A DNA stretch of 46,665 bases from Budvicia aquatica DSM 5075 = ATCC 35567 (GTDB lineage: Bacteria; Pseudomonadota; Gammaproteobacteria; Enterobacterales; Enterobacteriaceae). The stretch is from the NCBI RefSeq assembly GCF_000427805.1, contig NZ_ATYS01000020.1, positions 43,602 through 90,266 on the forward strand, in the 5' to 3' direction. This document shows positions 29,521 to 40,574 of this stretch, piece after piece. Below the pieces are notes generated by a model. The model did no database searches. It had not been told where the DNA came from and saw only the letters and a list, made by a program, of their open reading frames with translations. The number at the start of each line of letters is the position of its first letter. Position 1 is the first letter of the stretch. The translations under genes and the position numbers were made by a program.

Positions 29521-30006
29521 TTGAAAAAGTGGTTATGTGCTGCAGGTTTAGGTTTAGCTATGGTTGCTTCAGCGGGCGTTCAGGCTGCTGATAAAGTCGC
29601 CGTTGTTGACGTCATGAGTATTCTGCAAAAAATGCCTGAGCGTGAAACTATCGCTAAGCAACTGGACACTGAGTTTAAAGCTCGTGCTACAGCTCTACAG
29701 AAAGACGAAAAATCAGTTCAAGATAAAGTGAAAAAGCTACAAACCACCGGTGCTTCAATGAAAGCTGCTGACCGTACTAAGCTGGAAGGCGAAATTAAAG
29801 CTTTCCAAGAGAAAGCTAATGCTTTCACTCAAGACAGCCGTCGTCGCGAAGCTGAAGAGATGAATAAGTTAGTTGCTAAAGTACAGGCCGCAGTGAAAAC
29901 TGTAGCGGACAAAGAAGGTTATTCAGTTGTTATTAAAGCTGATGCCGCATTCTATGCTGCAGATGAAAACAACATTACTGAAAAAGTACTGGCGCAGGTT
30001 AAATAA
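29521..30006 (+). CDS. skp: Skp (OmpH), periplasmic chaperone
   Basis: Skp is a trimeric jellyfish-shaped chaperone that holds unfolded outer-membrane proteins in the periplasm. The start is TTG 29521, with AAGGAG (29509-29514) 6 nt upstream, giving 161 residues, the same as E. coli. An upstream frame to 29401 overlaps bamA and is rejected. The signal peptide MKKWLCAAGLGLAMVASAG ends in VQA before ADKVAVVDV. The rest is the coiled-coil tentacle region. lpxD follows after 3 nt. Confidence 0.96.
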   Translation: MKKWLCAAGLGLAMVASAGVQAADKVAVVDVMSILQKMPERETIAKQLDTEFKARATALQKDEKSVQDKVKKLQTTGASMKAADRTKLEGEIKAFQEKANAFTQDSRRREAEEMNKLVAKVQAAVKTVADKEGYSVVIKADAAFYAADENNITEKVLAQVK

Positions 30007-30009
30007 GTT

Positions 30010-31035
30010 ATGCACTCCATTCGTTTAGCTGATTTAGCAGAACATTTGGGTGCAGAAGTACACGGTGATGGCAATATTGCCATCACCGGTCTTGCCTCTA
30101 TGAGTACTGCAAGAAAAGGGCAAATTACCTTTTTGTCTAATAGTCATTACAACGAACAGCTTTTAGCCTGTCAAGCTAGTGCAGTGGTGCTAACCGAAGA
30201 GAATCTTCCCTTCTGCCAGCATTTACCCGCGCTAGTCGTGAAAGATCCTTATATTAGCTATGCGCGCATGGCTCAGCTTTTGGATTCAACACCTCAGCCA
30301 GCTCAAGGCATTGCGCCAAGTGCTGTGATTGCTGATGATGCTAAATTGGGACAAAATGTTTCAATTGGTGCTAATGCGGTGATCGAAACCGGCGTTGAGC
30401 TGGGCGATAATGTTATTATTGGCGCTGGATGTTTTGTTGGCAAAAATGCTCGTATAGGGGCCGGTAGCCGCTTGTGGGCTAACGTCACTGTCTATCACCG
30501 AGTTGTAATTGGTACTGAGTGTCTTATTCAGTCAGGTACCGTTATTGGTTCTGATGGCTTTGGCTATGCCAATGAGCGTGGCAACTGGATTAAAATTCCT
30601 CAGTTGGGAACGGTAATAATTGGCGATAAAGTAGAGATCGGTGCCAGTACCACAATAGATCGTGGCGCACTTGATGATACTATTATCGGCAATGGTGTGA
30701 TCATTGATAACCAATGCCAGATTGCGCATAACGTAATAATTGGCGACAATACAGCAATCGCCGGCGGTGTTGTTATGGCCGGTAGCCTGAAGGTCGGTAA
30801 ATATTGCCAGATAGGCGGCGCTAGCGTTATTAATGGTCATATGGAAATATGCGATAAAGCCGTTATAACTGGAATGGGAATGGTGATGAGACCGATCACT
30901 GAGCCGGGAATCTATTCTTCAGGTATTCCTCTTCAGTCGAATAAAGACTGGCGCAAGACAGCCGCTCTCGTGTTGAATATTAATGACATGAGTAAACGAC
31001 TTAAAGCCGTTGAACGGAAAGTTAATGGGAAATAG
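30010..31035 (+). CDS. lpxD: LpxD, UDP-3-O-acylglucosamine N-acyltransferase
   Basis: LpxD adds the second 3-hydroxyacyl chain in lipid A synthesis. The product has 341 residues, as in E. coli: an N-terminal uridine-binding domain, a left-handed beta-helix of hexapeptide repeats, and a C-terminal helix. The catalytic His240 lies in [12 protein letters not shown]. It starts 3 nt after skp, in the conserved skp-lpxD-fabZ-lpxA-lpxB order. Confidence 0.98.
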   Translation: MHSIRLADLAEHLGAEVHGDGNIAITGLASMSTARKGQITFLSNSHYNEQLLACQASAVVLTEENLPFCQHLPALVVKDPYISYARMAQLLDSTPQPAQGIAPSAVIADDAKLGQNVSIGANAVIETGVELGDNVIIGAGCFVGKNARIGAGSRLWANVTVYHRVVIGTECLIQSGTVIGSDGFGYANERGNWIKIPQLGTVIIGDKVEIGASTTIDRGALDDTIIGNGVIIDNQCQIAHNVIIGDNTAIAGGVVMAGSLKVGKYCQIGGASVINGHMEICDKAVITGMGMVMRPITEPGIYSSGIPLQSNKDWRKTAALVLNINDMSKRLKAVERKVNGK

Positions 31036-31091
31036 TTTGACAAAATTGTATAACAAATAGTCATTAATCCATTGATTTTTATTATTTTATT

Positions 31092-31135
31092 CGCGGCCTG
31101 CCTTCATAGTCTGTAGAGATTTGGAGCAGGCCGCG
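31092..31135 (+). other. Stem-loop between lpxD and fabZ
   Basis: A perfect 10-bp GC-rich stem (CGCGGCCTGC 31092-31101 with GCAGGCCGCG 31126-31135) and a 24-nt loop lie in the 143-nt lpxD-fabZ gap, followed by TTGTTGCT. It could be a weak terminator or an mRNA-processing or stability element. Confidence 0.45.
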
Positions 31136-31178
31136 TTGTTGCTATCATCAGTTTAGTTTAGAAGACAGGATGAGTATT

Positions 31179-31634
31179 TTGACTACTGACAATCGTACTC
31201 TGGATATTGAAGAGATACTGAGTTTATTACCTCATCGTTATCCATTTTTGCTCGTGGATCGGGTTTTGGATTTTGATAAAGGAAAATTTTTACGGGCGGT
31301 TAAAAACGTTTCGTTTAATGAGCCTTTCTTTCAGGGACATTTCCCAGGTAAACCAATTTTTCCAGGCGTGTTAATTCTGGAAGCGATGGCGCAGGCTACG
31401 GGAATTCTAGCGTTTAAAAGCTTGGGTCAATTAGAGCCGGGTGAGCTGTATTATTTTGCTGCTGTTGATAATGCACGCTTTAAGCGACCTGTTTTACCTG
31501 GGGATCAGCTGATTCTTGAGGTTGAATTTATTAAAGAGCGTCGTGGTGTTGCTCGCTTCCGTGGCGTTGCCAAAGTTGATGGTGAAATCGCATGTGAAGC
31601 CGATATGATGTGTGCACGACGCCGGGAGTCTTAA
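31179..31634 (+). CDS. fabZ: FabZ, 3-hydroxyacyl-ACP dehydratase
   Basis: FabZ dehydrates 3-hydroxyacyl-ACP in fatty acid elongation and competes with LpxA for 3-hydroxymyristoyl-ACP. The start at TTG 31179, 8 nt after AGGA, gives 151 residues and places the catalytic pair at His54 and Glu68, the E. coli numbering. An ATG at 31170 lies inside the Shine-Dalgarno and is less likely. The active-site strand [12 protein letters not shown] and LEAMAQATG are clear. lpxA starts 4 nt after its stop. Confidence 0.96.
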   Translation: MTTDNRTLDIEEILSLLPHRYPFLLVDRVLDFDKGKFLRAVKNVSFNEPFFQGHFPGKPIFPGVLILEAMAQATGILAFKSLGQLEPGELYYFAAVDNARFKRPVLPGDQLILEVEFIKERRGVARFRGVAKVDGEIACEADMMCARRRES

Positions 31635-31638
31635 TATT

Positions 31639-32427
31639 GTGATTGATAACACCGCCGTTATTCACCCTACAGCCATTGTTGAAGAGGGTGCGATTATTGG
31701 AGCCAATGTACATATTGGCCCGTTTTGCTGGATTGGGTCTCAAGTTGAGATTGGTTCAGGCTCAGTACTTAAATCTCATATTGTCGTTAACGGCATTACC
31801 AAGATTGGTGCTGATAATCAGATTTATCAGTTTGCCTCGATTGGCGAAGTGAATCAGGATTTGAAATATGCCGGTGAACCCACTCGCGTTGAGATTGGTG
31901 ATCGCAATCGCATTCGCGAAAGTGTCACTATCCATCGAGGTACAGCACAAGGCGGTGGCTTAACAAAGATCGGCAATGACAATTTGCTGATGATCAATGC
32001 GCATATTGCCCATGACTGCAAAATTGGTAACCGTTGTATTCTTGCTAATAATGCGACTCTGGCTGGGCACGTTGAAGCTGATGATTTTGTAATTATCGGC
32101 GGTATGACTGCCGTTCATCAGTTCTGCATTATTGGTGCTCACGTGATGGTAGGTGGGTGCTCCGGCGTTGCTCAAGACGTGCCGCCTTATGTTATTGCTC
32201 AAGGTAACCATGCAACGCCATTTGGTATTAATATTGAAGGGCTAAAGCGTCGTGGCTTTGAGAAAGAGGCTCTGCACGCTATTCGTAACGCGTATAAATT
32301 ACTTTATCGCAGTGGTAAAACGTTGGATGAAGCTAAACCAGAAATTGAAGCTCTAGCTAAAGAACATCCGGCTGTTCAGCTATTTGTCGATTTCTTTAAT
32401 CGCTCCACGCGTGGCATTATCCGTTAA
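31639..32427 (+). CDS. lpxA: LpxA, UDP-N-acetylglucosamine acyltransferase
   Basis: LpxA carries out the first step of lipid A synthesis, adding 3-hydroxyacyl to UDP-GlcNAc. GTG 31639 gives 262 residues, as in E. coli, with GGGAG (31624-31628) 10 nt upstream. An ATG at 31612 overlapping fabZ adds nine residues with no counterpart. The left-handed beta-helix is evident, with the catalytic His125 in INAHIAHDC. lpxB follows after 3 nt. Confidence 0.97.
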   Translation: MIDNTAVIHPTAIVEEGAIIGANVHIGPFCWIGSQVEIGSGSVLKSHIVVNGITKIGADNQIYQFASIGEVNQDLKYAGEPTRVEIGDRNRIRESVTIHRGTAQGGGLTKIGNDNLLMINAHIAHDCKIGNRCILANNATLAGHVEADDFVIIGGMTAVHQFCIIGAHVMVGGCSGVAQDVPPYVIAQGNHATPFGINIEGLKRRGFEKEALHAIRNAYKLLYRSGKTLDEAKPEIEALAKEHPAVQLFVDFFNRSTRGIIR

Positions 32428-32430
32428 ATT

Positions 32431-33597
32431 ATGCAACAGCGCCCCCTTACCATTGGATTAGTCGCCGGAGAAACCTCCGGCGATATTCTAGGAGCCGGAC
32501 TTATCCGTGCTTTAAAGGCCCAGTATCCTGATGCCCGATTTGTGGGTGTTGCAGGCCCGCTAATGCAGGCTGAAGGCTGTGAAGCCTGGTTTGAAATGGA
32601 AGAGCTTGCCGTTATGGGGGTAGTTGAGGTTCTTGGCCGACTATCTCGTTTACTGAAGGTTCGTAGTGAGCTTACCCGCCGCTTTAGTGAATTGAAGCCG
32701 GACGTTTTTGTCGGAATAGATGCACCTGACTTCAATATCACCCTTGAAGGGAAGCTCAAGGCCCGTGGTATTAAGACCATTCATTATGTCAGCCCTTCAG
32801 TTTGGGCATGGCGTCAGAAACGCGTATTTAAGATTGGCCGTTCAACTAATCTGGTTTTAGCATTCCTACCTTTTGAAAAAGCCTTTTACGATCGGTTTGA
32901 TGTACCGTGCCGATTTATCGGCCACACCATGGCGGATTCAATGCCATTGAATCCGGATCGTTCTGCGGCCAGAAAAACCTTAGGTATTGCTGATGATGTA
33001 CACTGCTTGGCTTTATTACCCGGCAGCCGTCATTCAGAAGTAGAAATGCTAAGTGCAGATTTTTTAAAGACAGCGATGTTGCTGCGCCAAACGTATCCTG
33101 AGCTTGAAGTGTTAGTCCCTTTGGTTAACGCCAAACGACGCGAACAGTTTGAAAGAATTAAAGCTGAGATCGCGCCGGATTTACATATTCATATGCTTGA
33201 TGGTCAGGCTCGAAATGCGATGATTGCCAGCGATGCCGCGTTGCTGGCTTCCGGGACTGCAGCGCTTGAATGTATGTTGGCAAAGTGTCCGATGGTCGTA
33301 GGCTATCGCATGAAGCCCTTTACTTTTTGGTTGGCCAAACGTCTGATCAAAACGCCGTATGTTTCTTTACCTAACCTGCTGGCAGGCCGTGAGTTAGTCA
33401 CTGAACTGCTTCAGGATGATTGCACGCCTGATAAGCTTGCAGATGCTTTAAAACCTTTGCTGAATAATGAAAACGATCGTACAAAGGAATTAAAGCAAAC
33501 CTTCAATCAGTTACACCTCAGCATTCGTTGTGATGCAGATAGACAGGCCGCACAGGCAGTGCTTGAACTGGCCGGATATCCGTATCAGTCGGAATAA
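32431..33597 (+). CDS. lpxB: LpxB, lipid A disaccharide synthase
   Basis: LpxB condenses UDP-2,3-diacylglucosamine with lipid X to form the lipid A disaccharide. The 388-residue product (382 in E. coli) has the N-terminal [20 protein letters not shown] nucleotide-binding start, the [13 protein letters not shown] motif and the GT-B C-terminal region ([13 protein letters not shown] and LASGTAALE). It is tightly linked to lpxA and rnhB. Confidence 0.98.
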   Translation: MQQRPLTIGLVAGETSGDILGAGLIRALKAQYPDARFVGVAGPLMQAEGCEAWFEMEELAVMGVVEVLGRLSRLLKVRSELTRRFSELKPDVFVGIDAPDFNITLEGKLKARGIKTIHYVSPSVWAWRQKRVFKIGRSTNLVLAFLPFEKAFYDRFDVPCRFIGHTMADSMPLNPDRSAARKTLGIADDVHCLALLPGSRHSEVEMLSADFLKTAMLLRQTYPELEVLVPLVNAKRREQFERIKAEIAPDLHIHMLDGQARNAMIASDAALLASGTAALECMLAKCPMVVGYRMKPFTFWLAKRLIKTPYVSLPNLLAGRELVTELLQDDCTPDKLADALKPLLNNENDRTKELKQTFNQLHLSIRCDADRQAAQAVLELAGYPYQSE

Positions 33598-33620
33598 ATA
33601 ACCGTAGCAGGTATCGTGTA

Positions 33621-34229
33621 ATGAAAAGTACCGAGATGGAACCTTTTGTGTACCCCATTGCAAGCTGTATTGCTGGCGTTGATGAAGTGGGGCGTGGCCC
33701 GTTAGTTGGGGCGGTAGTTACAGCCGCTGTTATTTTGGACCCCGCAAACGTGATTGTCGGGCTGGCTGATTCAAAAAAGCTCAGTGAAAAAAAACGGCTT
33801 GCCCTTTACGACGAAATAAAAGAAAAAGCACTTTGCTGGAGTCTGGGCCGGGCTGAGCCGGAAGAGATTGATCAACTGAATATATTACATGCCACGATGC
33901 TAGCGATGCAGCGGGCAGTGGCTGGATTAAGCATTCAACCTGATTTAGTTTTAATTGATGGCAATCGCTGCCCTAAGCTACCGATGAAATCCTTAGCGGT
34001 AGTGAAAGGCGATAACCGGGTAGCAGAAATTAGCGCGGCATCTATTTTAGCTAAAGTCACTCGGGATCGTGAAATGGAAGAGCTTGACCTGCTGTTTCCT
34101 CAATATGGCTTTGCCCAGCATAAAGGCTATCCTACGGCTTTCCATTTAGATAAATTATCACAATTCGGAGCTACTGAGCATTACCGTAAAAGTTTTGCTC
34201 CGGTACGTCGGGCCTTGGGGCTAGAATAA
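33621..34229 (+). CDS. rnhB: RnhB, ribonuclease HII
   Basis: RNase HII removes ribonucleotides embedded in DNA and RNA-DNA hybrids. The 202-residue product (198 in E. coli) has the active-site signature [14 protein letters not shown] near residue 19, [12 protein letters not shown], and the later acidic residues in LIDGN and [11 protein letters not shown]. The gap to lpxB is 23 nt. The ATG at 33621 fits the family; an internal ATG six codons on (METEP-like start) is possible. Confidence 0.96.
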   Translation: MKSTEMEPFVYPIASCIAGVDEVGRGPLVGAVVTAAVILDPANVIVGLADSKKLSEKKRLALYDEIKEKALCWSLGRAEPEEIDQLNILHATMLAMQRAVAGLSIQPDLVLIDGNRCPKLPMKSLAVVKGDNRVAEISAASILAKVTRDREMEELDLLFPQYGFAQHKGYPTAFHLDKLSQFGATEHYRKSFAPVRRALGLE

Positions 34230-34303
34230 GAGCCTGTCAGATATTTACTGCGCAGGCGTTTGCTTGAATCACAAATTTTATAACCTGATTGCTGGTGTTT
34301 TAT

Positions 34304-37300
34304 ATGGCTGAACCTCGTTTTATTCATCTGCGTATCCATAGTGACTATTCCATGATTGATGGACTGGCCAAAACGGGTGCATTGGTGAAAAAAGTGGCTG
34401 CACTGGGTATGCCGGCAATGGCAATCACTGATTTTACCAATCTATGTGGCTTGGTTAAATTTTATGGTTCCGCTCACGGTGCCGGCGTTAAGCCGATTAT
34501 TGGTGCAGATTTTCGCATGCAGAGTGAAACTCTGGGTGATGAGCTGACTGAAATTACCGTGCTGGCGGCCAATAACGAAGGCTATCAAAACCTGACGCTG
34601 CTTATTTCTCGGGCCTATCAACGAGGATATGTACAAGGCGGGCCTGTTATCGATCGTGACTGGCTGGTCGAACATAAGAATGGCATTATTTTATTATCCG
34701 GCGGTAGATTTGGTGATTTAGGTCAATCATTGATGCGCGGCAACCAACCTATCGTTGAGGAATGCCTGCAGTTTTACCGCGAACATTTTCCTGATAATTA
34801 TTATCTGGAGCTGGTCAGAACAGGGCGGGATGAGGAAGAGATCTATCTTCATGCTGCGGTAGAGTTTTCAACCCGTGAAAACCTGCCGGTTGTTGCCACT
34901 AATGATGTGAAATTTATTAGTGAATCAGATTTTGATGCCCATGAGATTCGGGTGGCAATACATGACGGCTTTACCCTGGACGACCCTAAACGACCTAAAA
35001 AATACAGTGCTCAGCAATACATGCGCAGTGAAGAGGAGATGTGTGAGCTATTTGCTGACATTCCTGAGGCGCTGATTAATAGCGTAGAGATTGCTAAACG
35101 TTGTAATGTTACTATCCGTTTGGGTGAGTATTTCCTGCCTCAGTTCCCTACCGGTGATATGACCACCGAAGATTTCTTGGTTGCCTGCTCTAAAGAGGGG
35201 CTGGAAAAGCGCCTCGAGTTTTTATTTCCGGATCCTGACGTCAGGCTTAAAAAACGCTCGGAATATGATGAGCGTCTGGATATTGAGCTTGGGGTTATCA
35301 ACCAGATGGGGTTCCCCGGCTACTTCCTGATCGTTATGGAATTTATTCAATGGTCGAAAGATAACGACGTGCCCGTGGGGCCGGGGCGAGGTTCCGGTGC
35401 AGGTTCTCTGGTTGCCTATGCTTTGGGTATTACCGACCTTGACCCGTTAGAATTTGACCTGCTGTTCGAACGCTTCTTAAATCCTGAACGCGTATCTATG
35501 CCCGACTTCGACGTTGACTTCTGTATGGAGAAACGCGATCGGGTTATTGAACATGTCTCTGAAATGTACGGGCGTGATGCGGTATCTCAGATTATTACCT
35601 TTGGTACCATGGCGGCTAAGGCGGTTATTCGCGATGTTGGTCGGGTCCTTGGTCATCCGTACGGGTTCGTTGACCGCATATCTAAATTAATCCCTATGGA
35701 TCCCGGTATGACGCTGGAAAAAGCGTTTGCCGCAGAGCCTCAACTACCCGAGCTTTATGAAGCTGATGAAGAAGTCAGAGCGCTGATTGATATGGCTCGC
35801 CAGTTGGAAGGCGTCACCCGCAATGCCGGTAAACACGCCGGTGGTGTGGTGATCTCCCCGACTAAGATTACTGACTTTGCGCCACTTTATTGTGACCCGG
35901 AAGGTCAGTTCCCTGTTACCCAGTTTGATAAAAATGACGTTGAATATGCCGGGCTGGTGAAGTTTGACTTCCTCGGTTTGCGGACATTAACCATTATTGA
36001 CTGGGCATTGGGCATGATTAATGCTCGCCGGGCTAAGACTGGTCTGGAACCGATCGATATTGCCGCTATTCCGCTGGAAGATAAAAAGAGCTTTGATATG
36101 CTCCAGCGGTCCGAAACCACCGCCGTATTCCAGCTTGAATCCCGTGGTATGAAGGATCTGATTAAGCGTCTAAAACCTGACTGCTTTGAAGATATGATCG
36201 CTCTGGTGGCTCTCTTCCGCCCGGGGCCGCTGCAGTCGGGCATGGTAGATAACTTCATCGACCGTAAACACGGTCGGGAAGAACTTTCATATCCGGATAT
36301 CCAATGGCAGCACGAATCGCTGAAGCCGGTCCTTGAACCTACTTATGGCATTATCCTGTACCAAGAACAGGTTATGCAGATAGCTCAGGTTCTTGCCGGT
36401 TATACCTTGGGCGGTGCAGATATGCTGCGTCGCGCCATGGGTAAGAAAAAGCCAGAAGAGATGGCTAAACAGCGATCTGTGTTTAAAGAGGGCGCTGAAC
36501 GCATGGGCATCGACGGAGAACTGTCGATGAAAATCTTTGACCTGGTGGAAAAATTTGCCGGTTATGGTTTTAACAAATCCCACTCAGCGGCCTATGCTTT
36601 AGTTTCATATCAAACTTTATGGTTGAAGGCACATTATCCGGCCGAGTTTATGGCAGCGGTAATGACCGCCGATATGGACAATACTGAGAAAGTGGTCGGC
36701 CTGGTCGATGAATGCCTGCGCATGGGGCTAAAAGTATTACCACCAGACATTAATAGCGGACTGTACCATTTCCACGTCAACGATGACGGTGAAATTGTTT
36801 ACGGCATCGGTGCAATTAAAGGCGTTGGCGAAGGCCCGATAGAAGCTATAATTGAAGCACGTAATCAGGGCGGCTATTTTAGAGAGCTGTTCGACCTGTG
36901 TGCCCGTTCTGATACTAAACGCTTGAATAAACGGGTATTAGAAAAACTAATTATGGCCGGTGCTTTTGACCGGTTAGGTCCGCATCGGGCCGCGCTAATG
37001 AGCACATTGCCTGAAGCTCTGAAGGCTGCCGATCAGCATGCGAAGGCAGAAGCCCTTGGTCAGGCCGATATGTTTGGCGTATTAGCAGAAGAACCTGAGC
37101 ATGTTGAGAAAGCCTATGCTAATGTAGCGCCGTGGCCAGAACAGGTAATTTTAGACGGTGAGCGTGAAACGCTGGGACTCTATCTTACCGGTCACCCGAT
37201 TACTCAATATTTAAAAGAGCTGGAACGCTATACTGGCGGTCTGCGTCTTAAAGATATGCACCCGACAGAGCGCGGAAAAACCATTATCGCAGTAGGTTTA

Positions 37301-37786
37301 GTGGTAGCCGCCAAAATAATGACCACCAAACGTGGTAACAGAATTGGGATCTGTACGCTGGATGACCGTTCCGGTCGCCTTGAAGTCATGTTATTCTCTG
37401 AGGCACTTGATAAGTATCAGCACCTGTTGGAAAAAGATCGGATCCTGATAGCGACAGGACAGGTCAGCTTTGATGATTTTACCGGCGGACTTAAAATGAT
37501 GGTCCGCGAATTAATGGACATCAGTGAAGCGCGGGAAAAATATGCCCGTGGGCTTGCTATATCATTAACTGATAGGCAAATTGATGACCAGCTTTTAAAC
37601 CGTCTTCGTGAATCGTTGGAACCCCATCGTTCGGGGACGATTCCAGTGCACTTGTATTACCAGCGTGAAGATGCCCGGGCAAGGCTTAGATTCGGCGCAG
37701 CATGGCGTGTAACGCCTGCCGATAGCTTGCTGATTGAACTGCGTAAGATTGTTGGTAATACCCAGGTTGAATTGGAATTTGACTAA
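34304..37786 (+). CDS. dnaE: DnaE, DNA polymerase III alpha subunit
   Basis: DnaE is the replicative polymerase subunit. ATG 34304 gives 1160 residues, as in E. coli; the frame's upstream extension to 34289 adds five residues. An N-terminal PHP domain ([17 protein letters not shown]) is followed by the family C polymerase core with the catalytic aspartates in [11 protein letters not shown] and the [11 protein letters not shown] motif. A tandem helix-hairpin-helix region and a C-terminal OB fold ([16 protein letters not shown]) complete the protein. It lies 74 nt after rnhB and 12 nt before accA. Confidence 0.98.
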   Translation: MAEPRFIHLRIHSDYSMIDGLAKTGALVKKVAALGMPAMAITDFTNLCGLVKFYGSAHGAGVKPIIGADFRMQSETLGDELTEITVLAANNEGYQNLTLLISRAYQRGYVQGGPVIDRDWLVEHKNGIILLSGGRFGDLGQSLMRGNQPIVEECLQFYREHFPDNYYLELVRTGRDEEEIYLHAAVEFSTRENLPVVATNDVKFISESDFDAHEIRVAIHDGFTLDDPKRPKKYSAQQYMRSEEEMCELFADIPEALINSVEIAKRCNVTIRLGEYFLPQFPTGDMTTEDFLVACSKEGLEKRLEFLFPDPDVRLKKRSEYDERLDIELGVINQMGFPGYFLIVMEFIQWSKDNDVPVGPGRGSGAGSLVAYALGITDLDPLEFDLLFERFLNPERVSMPDFDVDFCMEKRDRVIEHVSEMYGRDAVSQIITFGTMAAKAVIRDVGRVLGHPYGFVDRISKLIPMDPGMTLEKAFAAEPQLPELYEADEEVRALIDMARQLEGVTRNAGKHAGGVVISPTKITDFAPLYCDPEGQFPVTQFDKNDVEYAGLVKFDFLGLRTLTIIDWALGMINARRAKTGLEPIDIAAIPLEDKKSFDMLQRSETTAVFQLESRGMKDLIKRLKPDCFEDMIALVALFRPGPLQSGMVDNFIDRKHGREELSYPDIQWQHESLKPVLEPTYGIILYQEQVMQIAQVLAGYTLGGADMLRRAMGKKKPEEMAKQRSVFKEGAERMGIDGELSMKIFDLVEKFAGYGFNKSHSAAYALVSYQTLWLKAHYPAEFMAAVMTADMDNTEKVVGLVDECLRMGLKVLPPDINSGLYHFHVNDDGEIVYGIGAIKGVGEGPIEAIIEARNQGGYFRELFDLCARSDTKRLNKRVLEKLIMAGAFDRLGPHRAALMSTLPEALKAADQHAKAEALGQADMFGVLAEEPEHVEKAYANVAPWPEQVILDGERETLGLYLTGHPITQYLKELERYTGGLRLKDMHPTERGKTIIAVGLVVAAKIMTTKRGNRIGICTLDDRSGRLEVMLFSEALDKYQHLLEKDRILIATGQVSFDDFTGGLKMMVRELMDISEAREKYARGLAISLTDRQIDDQLLNRLRESLEPHRSGTIPVHLYYQREDARARLRFGAAWRVTPADSLLIELRKIVGNTQVELEFD

Positions 37787-37798
37787 AATAGGAATGCT

Positions 37799-38758
37799 AT
37801 GAGTCTGAATTTTCTTGATTTTGAACAGCCGATTGCTGAATTAGAAGCGAAGATTGATTCGCTAACCGCAATCAGTCTTCAAGACGAAAAATTGGATATT
37901 AACCTCGATGAAGAGGTTAAGCGTCTACGTGAGAAAAGTCTTGAACTGACCAACAAAATCTTCTCTGAACTAGGGGCTTGGCAAATTGCACAGCTTGCGC
38001 GTCATCCCCGTAGACCGTATACCCTGGACTACATTGAGCATATCTTCACCGATTTCAATGAATTAGCAGGTGACCGTGCCTATGCTGATGATAAAGCGAT
38101 CGTTGGTGGTATTGCCCGCCTCGATGGCCGCCCGGTTATGATTATTGGCCATCAAAAAGGCCGTGAGACCAAAGAAAAGGTCCGCCGCAATTTTGGTATG
38201 CCAGCACCTGAAGGCTATCGTAAAGCTTTACGTCTGATGGAAATGGCTGAGCGTTTTAATATGCCAATCATTACCTTTATTGATACTCCGGGAGCTTATC
38301 CTGGCGTTGGCGCTGAAGAACGCGGTCAGTCAGAGGCTATCGCGCGTAACCTGCGTGAAATGTCACGTCTTAAAGTTCCGACTATTTGTACTGTCGTGGG
38401 CGAAGGCGGTTCCGGTGGTGCTTTAGCCATTGGCGTTGGTGATAAAGTTAATATGCTGCAATACAGTACTTATTCGGTCATCTCTCCGGAAGGCTGTGCT
38501 TCTATTCTTTGGAAGAGTGCAGACAAAGCCCCGCTGGCAGCAGAAGCGATGGGCATTATTGCCCCTAGGCTGAAAGAGCTGAAGCTGATTGATTCTGTGA
38601 TTCCTGAACCATTGGGGGGCGCTCACCGTAATCCGGTTGAAATGGCAGCCTCATTAAAGGCCAGACTGATTGCCGATCTTAATGAGCTGGATGAGTTAGA
38701 ATTATCATCATTATTAGACCGTCGTTACCAGCGACTAATGAATTACGGCTACTGTTAA
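37799..38758 (+). CDS. accA: AccA, acetyl-CoA carboxylase carboxyltransferase alpha subunit
   Basis: AccA with AccD transfers the carboxyl group from biotin to acetyl-CoA, the first committed step of fatty acid synthesis. The 319-residue product equals E. coli AccA. The crotonase-fold motifs [20 protein letters not shown] and [17 protein letters not shown] are intact. It ends the dnaE-accA unit and is followed by a strong terminator, after which the conserved synteny breaks until gloA2. Confidence 0.98.
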   Translation: MSLNFLDFEQPIAELEAKIDSLTAISLQDEKLDINLDEEVKRLREKSLELTNKIFSELGAWQIAQLARHPRRPYTLDYIEHIFTDFNELAGDRAYADDKAIVGGIARLDGRPVMIIGHQKGRETKEKVRRNFGMPAPEGYRKALRLMEMAERFNMPIITFIDTPGAYPGVGAEERGQSEAIARNLREMSRLKVPTICTVVGEGGSGGALAIGVGDKVNMLQYSTYSVISPEGCASILWKSADKAPLAAEAMGIIAPRLKELKLIDSVIPEPLGGAHRNPVEMAASLKARLIADLNELDELELSSLLDRRYQRLMNYGYC

Positions 38759-38779
38759 TCGATCTACTTTTGTTTGATA

Positions 38780-38818
38780 AAAACGCCCGAGCTAGCATGC
38801 TGCGGGCGTTTTGTTTTT
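38780..38818 (+). terminator. Terminator of accA
   Basis: AAAACGCCCG (38780-38789) pairs with CGGGCGTTTT (38803-38812), followed by GTTTTT. It can also work for the convergent yafE gene on the minus strand. Confidence 0.88.
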
Positions 38819-38866
38819 GGTGATATTAAGAATATCCGGCAATGGCGACCGCTCTAAATTGACGAT

Positions 38867-39634
38867 CTATTTGTGTCCAACCAACATCGCAATATCCGTT
38901 GAGAATGTGCCATCGGAGCCAATACGGAAATACTCTTTCACTTCTGAAGAAACCTCTTGTTGGTATGCCCGAATTGCATCGATGTAATGTTGAGGTGTAC
39001 GCATTCTCTGAGTCCAGCTGACAAATTCTAACTGTAAATGGTCAGTGGTTATTTCATCAATTTTTAAGCCAGCCTCATTACAAAAACGGCTCCATTCGGA
39101 AATACTGTAATCTCTGACGTGTGAACGGTCTCTCAAAGCCTCAACGGTTTGAAGATAAATATCTAATACCGGATTTCCCGGTGAAACGACATCCATTAAC
39201 ACGATTTTTCCGCCCGGTTTTAACACTCTGCTGGCTTCGCATATGGCTAAACTGACGTTATGCCAGTGGTGGGCTGAATAACGACTGATAACAATGTCAA
39301 AGCTGGCTGAACCAAACGGGAGCGATTCGGCAATACCACAAGTGGTCTGGATATTGGTCAGGTTACGATCTTTGGCCCCTTGCTGTACGGCATTGAGCAT
39401 TTCTGTACTCAGATCGTAAGATGTGACGCTGCTGACAGATGATGCGACGGCAAAACTGGCGTGTCCTGCCCCGCATCCTATATCCAGAACGTGAGCACTC
39501 GATTGATTGCTCATCAGGCGGGCTAGCTTTTGCAGGTCGGATCCCTGAGAGTGGACGGTACTGGTTAAATAAGCATTAGCCTGTTCACCAAATTGTTGTT
39601 CAACCAGCGAGTGATGAGTGTTTTTCTCTGACAT
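38867..39634 (-). CDS. yafE: YafE-like SAM-dependent methyltransferase
   Basis: A 255-residue class I methyltransferase. Motif I (VLDIGCGAGHASFA) starts near residue 48, with the motif II acidic region at TSYDLSTEML and post-motif SLPFGSASFDIVISRYSAHH. The whole protein aligns by eye with E. coli YafE (EKQFGSQASAYL-type start; MRTPEALVDAIR-type end). Methylated substrate unknown; a ubiquinone/biotin-type (Methyltransf_11) enzyme. In E. coli yafE is elsewhere on the chromosome, so this is a relocated or acquired copy. The ribosome binding site is weak. Confidence 0.85.
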   Translation of the reverse strand: MSEKNTHHSLVEQQFGEQANAYLTSTVHSQGSDLQKLARLMSNQSSAHVLDIGCGAGHASFAVASSVSSVTSYDLSTEMLNAVQQGAKDRNLTNIQTTCGIAESLPFGSASFDIVISRYSAHHWHNVSLAICEASRVLKPGGKIVLMDVVSPGNPVLDIYLQTVEALRDRSHVRDYSISEWSRFCNEAGLKIDEITTDHLQLEFVSWTQRMRTPQHYIDAIRAYQQEVSSEVKEYFRIGSDGTFSTDIAMLVGHK

Positions 39635-39698
39635 TGCCGTTTATCCATTTGTGATTGTGAGACAGGTAATCAGTATGTTTGAGCAAAATAAAAATGTA

Positions 39699-39784
39699 TA
39701 TACCCGCTAATGCTTCAAAGATATAGATATCTCTACCTTTGGCGGTTATTTGCTCTCAATGCTGCCCGAATTATTGGGGATATA
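39699..39784. repeat. Degenerate, shortened ERIC-like element
   Basis: It begins TATACCCGCTAATGCTTCAA and ends GAATTATTGGGGATATA, both close to ERIC ends, but spans only 86 bp and the middle does not match the 127-bp consensus. It lies between yafE and lutC. Confidence 0.5.
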
Positions 39785-39826
39785 GGCAGATGATAAAATG
39801 ATTAGATGAAATGATTATGAAATGAT

Positions 39827-39848
39827 AGCAGGGCAACTAAGCCCCGCT
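39827..39848 (-). terminator. Possible terminator of the lut genes
   Basis: Downstream of lutC on the minus strand, AGCGGGGC and GCCCTGCT form an 8-bp stem with one G-U pair and a 6-nt loop. The following ATCATTTCATAATC is only moderately U-rich. Confidence 0.45.
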
Positions 39849-39868
39849 TGATACCACAATAATATCGA

Positions 39869-40573
39869 TTAGCAGTCTTCCAGCACCACGTATGCGGCAT
39901 GGACCGGACCATGAACACCAAACACTTTGATTAGCTCAATATCAGCCGTCGAACTCGGGCCGCCGATCAGGTTAATACAGGATGGCATACGTTCGCCGGC
40001 TTCAGCCATTTGATGCAGGCGCTGTGCTATTTGTGCGACCCGCGGCAGAATCGTACTTTTGCGCAGAATAAAGATTGAGGTTTCAGGTAACAGGCTTACC
40101 GAACGTCCCCGTTCTGGCGCAGAAAACAGCACTACGCCACCAGACTCAGTCAGGCCTGCTTCAGCATAAACAATACCCACCTTGGCTTTTTCCGCCATAA
40201 GGATATTGTGTTTGCCCTGTGCAGGATCCCATTCATAAGCATCATATTGTTCTTTCAGAGCCTGATTCACACCCAGCTCTTTTAAGCGTTGATCTCCGCT
40301 GGTCACAACCGGGGCACCGCCGTAATCTTCGCATAGAGCGATGATATCGGTAAGCAGCGTCTCAGGACGACTAATCACGCACTTCACTTTCTGAGTGCTG
40401 GCGAAATCAAGAAACTCCTGACAGAGCTCATCCAGACTTTTTTCCGTCAGACGAGTTTGCGGATAGGTGTTAACTGGTTTTGAATCAGCGGCAGGAACCT
40501 TACGCATTTCACGGCCTAACTGACTGGCAATCTCATTGAGAAATGAGGTGCGGTTTTGTTCATTCATCAACAT
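39869..40573 (-). CDS. lutC: LutC (YkgG), lactate utilization protein C
   Basis: LutC is a subunit of the three-part L-lactate dehydrogenase LutABC, an iron-sulfur system distinct from LldD. The 234-residue product (E. coli YkgG: 231) shows the family core KVGIVYAEAGLTESGGVV and CINLIGGPSSTADIELIKV. The start at 40573 lies one base after the lutB stop, with a GGAAGG site inside the lutB end. A longer frame reaching 40669 overlaps lutB and is rejected. Confidence 0.93.
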   Translation of the reverse strand: MLMNEQNRTSFLNEIASQLGREMRKVPAADSKPVNTYPQTRLTEKSLDELCQEFLDFASTQKVKCVISRPETLLTDIIALCEDYGGAPVVTSGDQRLKELGVNQALKEQYDAYEWDPAQGKHNILMAEKAKVGIVYAEAGLTESGGVVLFSAPERGRSVSLLPETSIFILRKSTILPRVAQIAQRLHQMAEAGERMPSCINLIGGPSSTADIELIKVFGVHGPVHAAYVVLEDC

Positions 40574-40574
40574 A

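Noticed and set aside
39785-39826. ATGA-rich stretch as a tandem repeat
   Set aside because: The units (ATGATAAA, ATGATTAG, ATGAA, ATGATTATG) are irregular and short; simple low-complexity sequence is enough to explain it.
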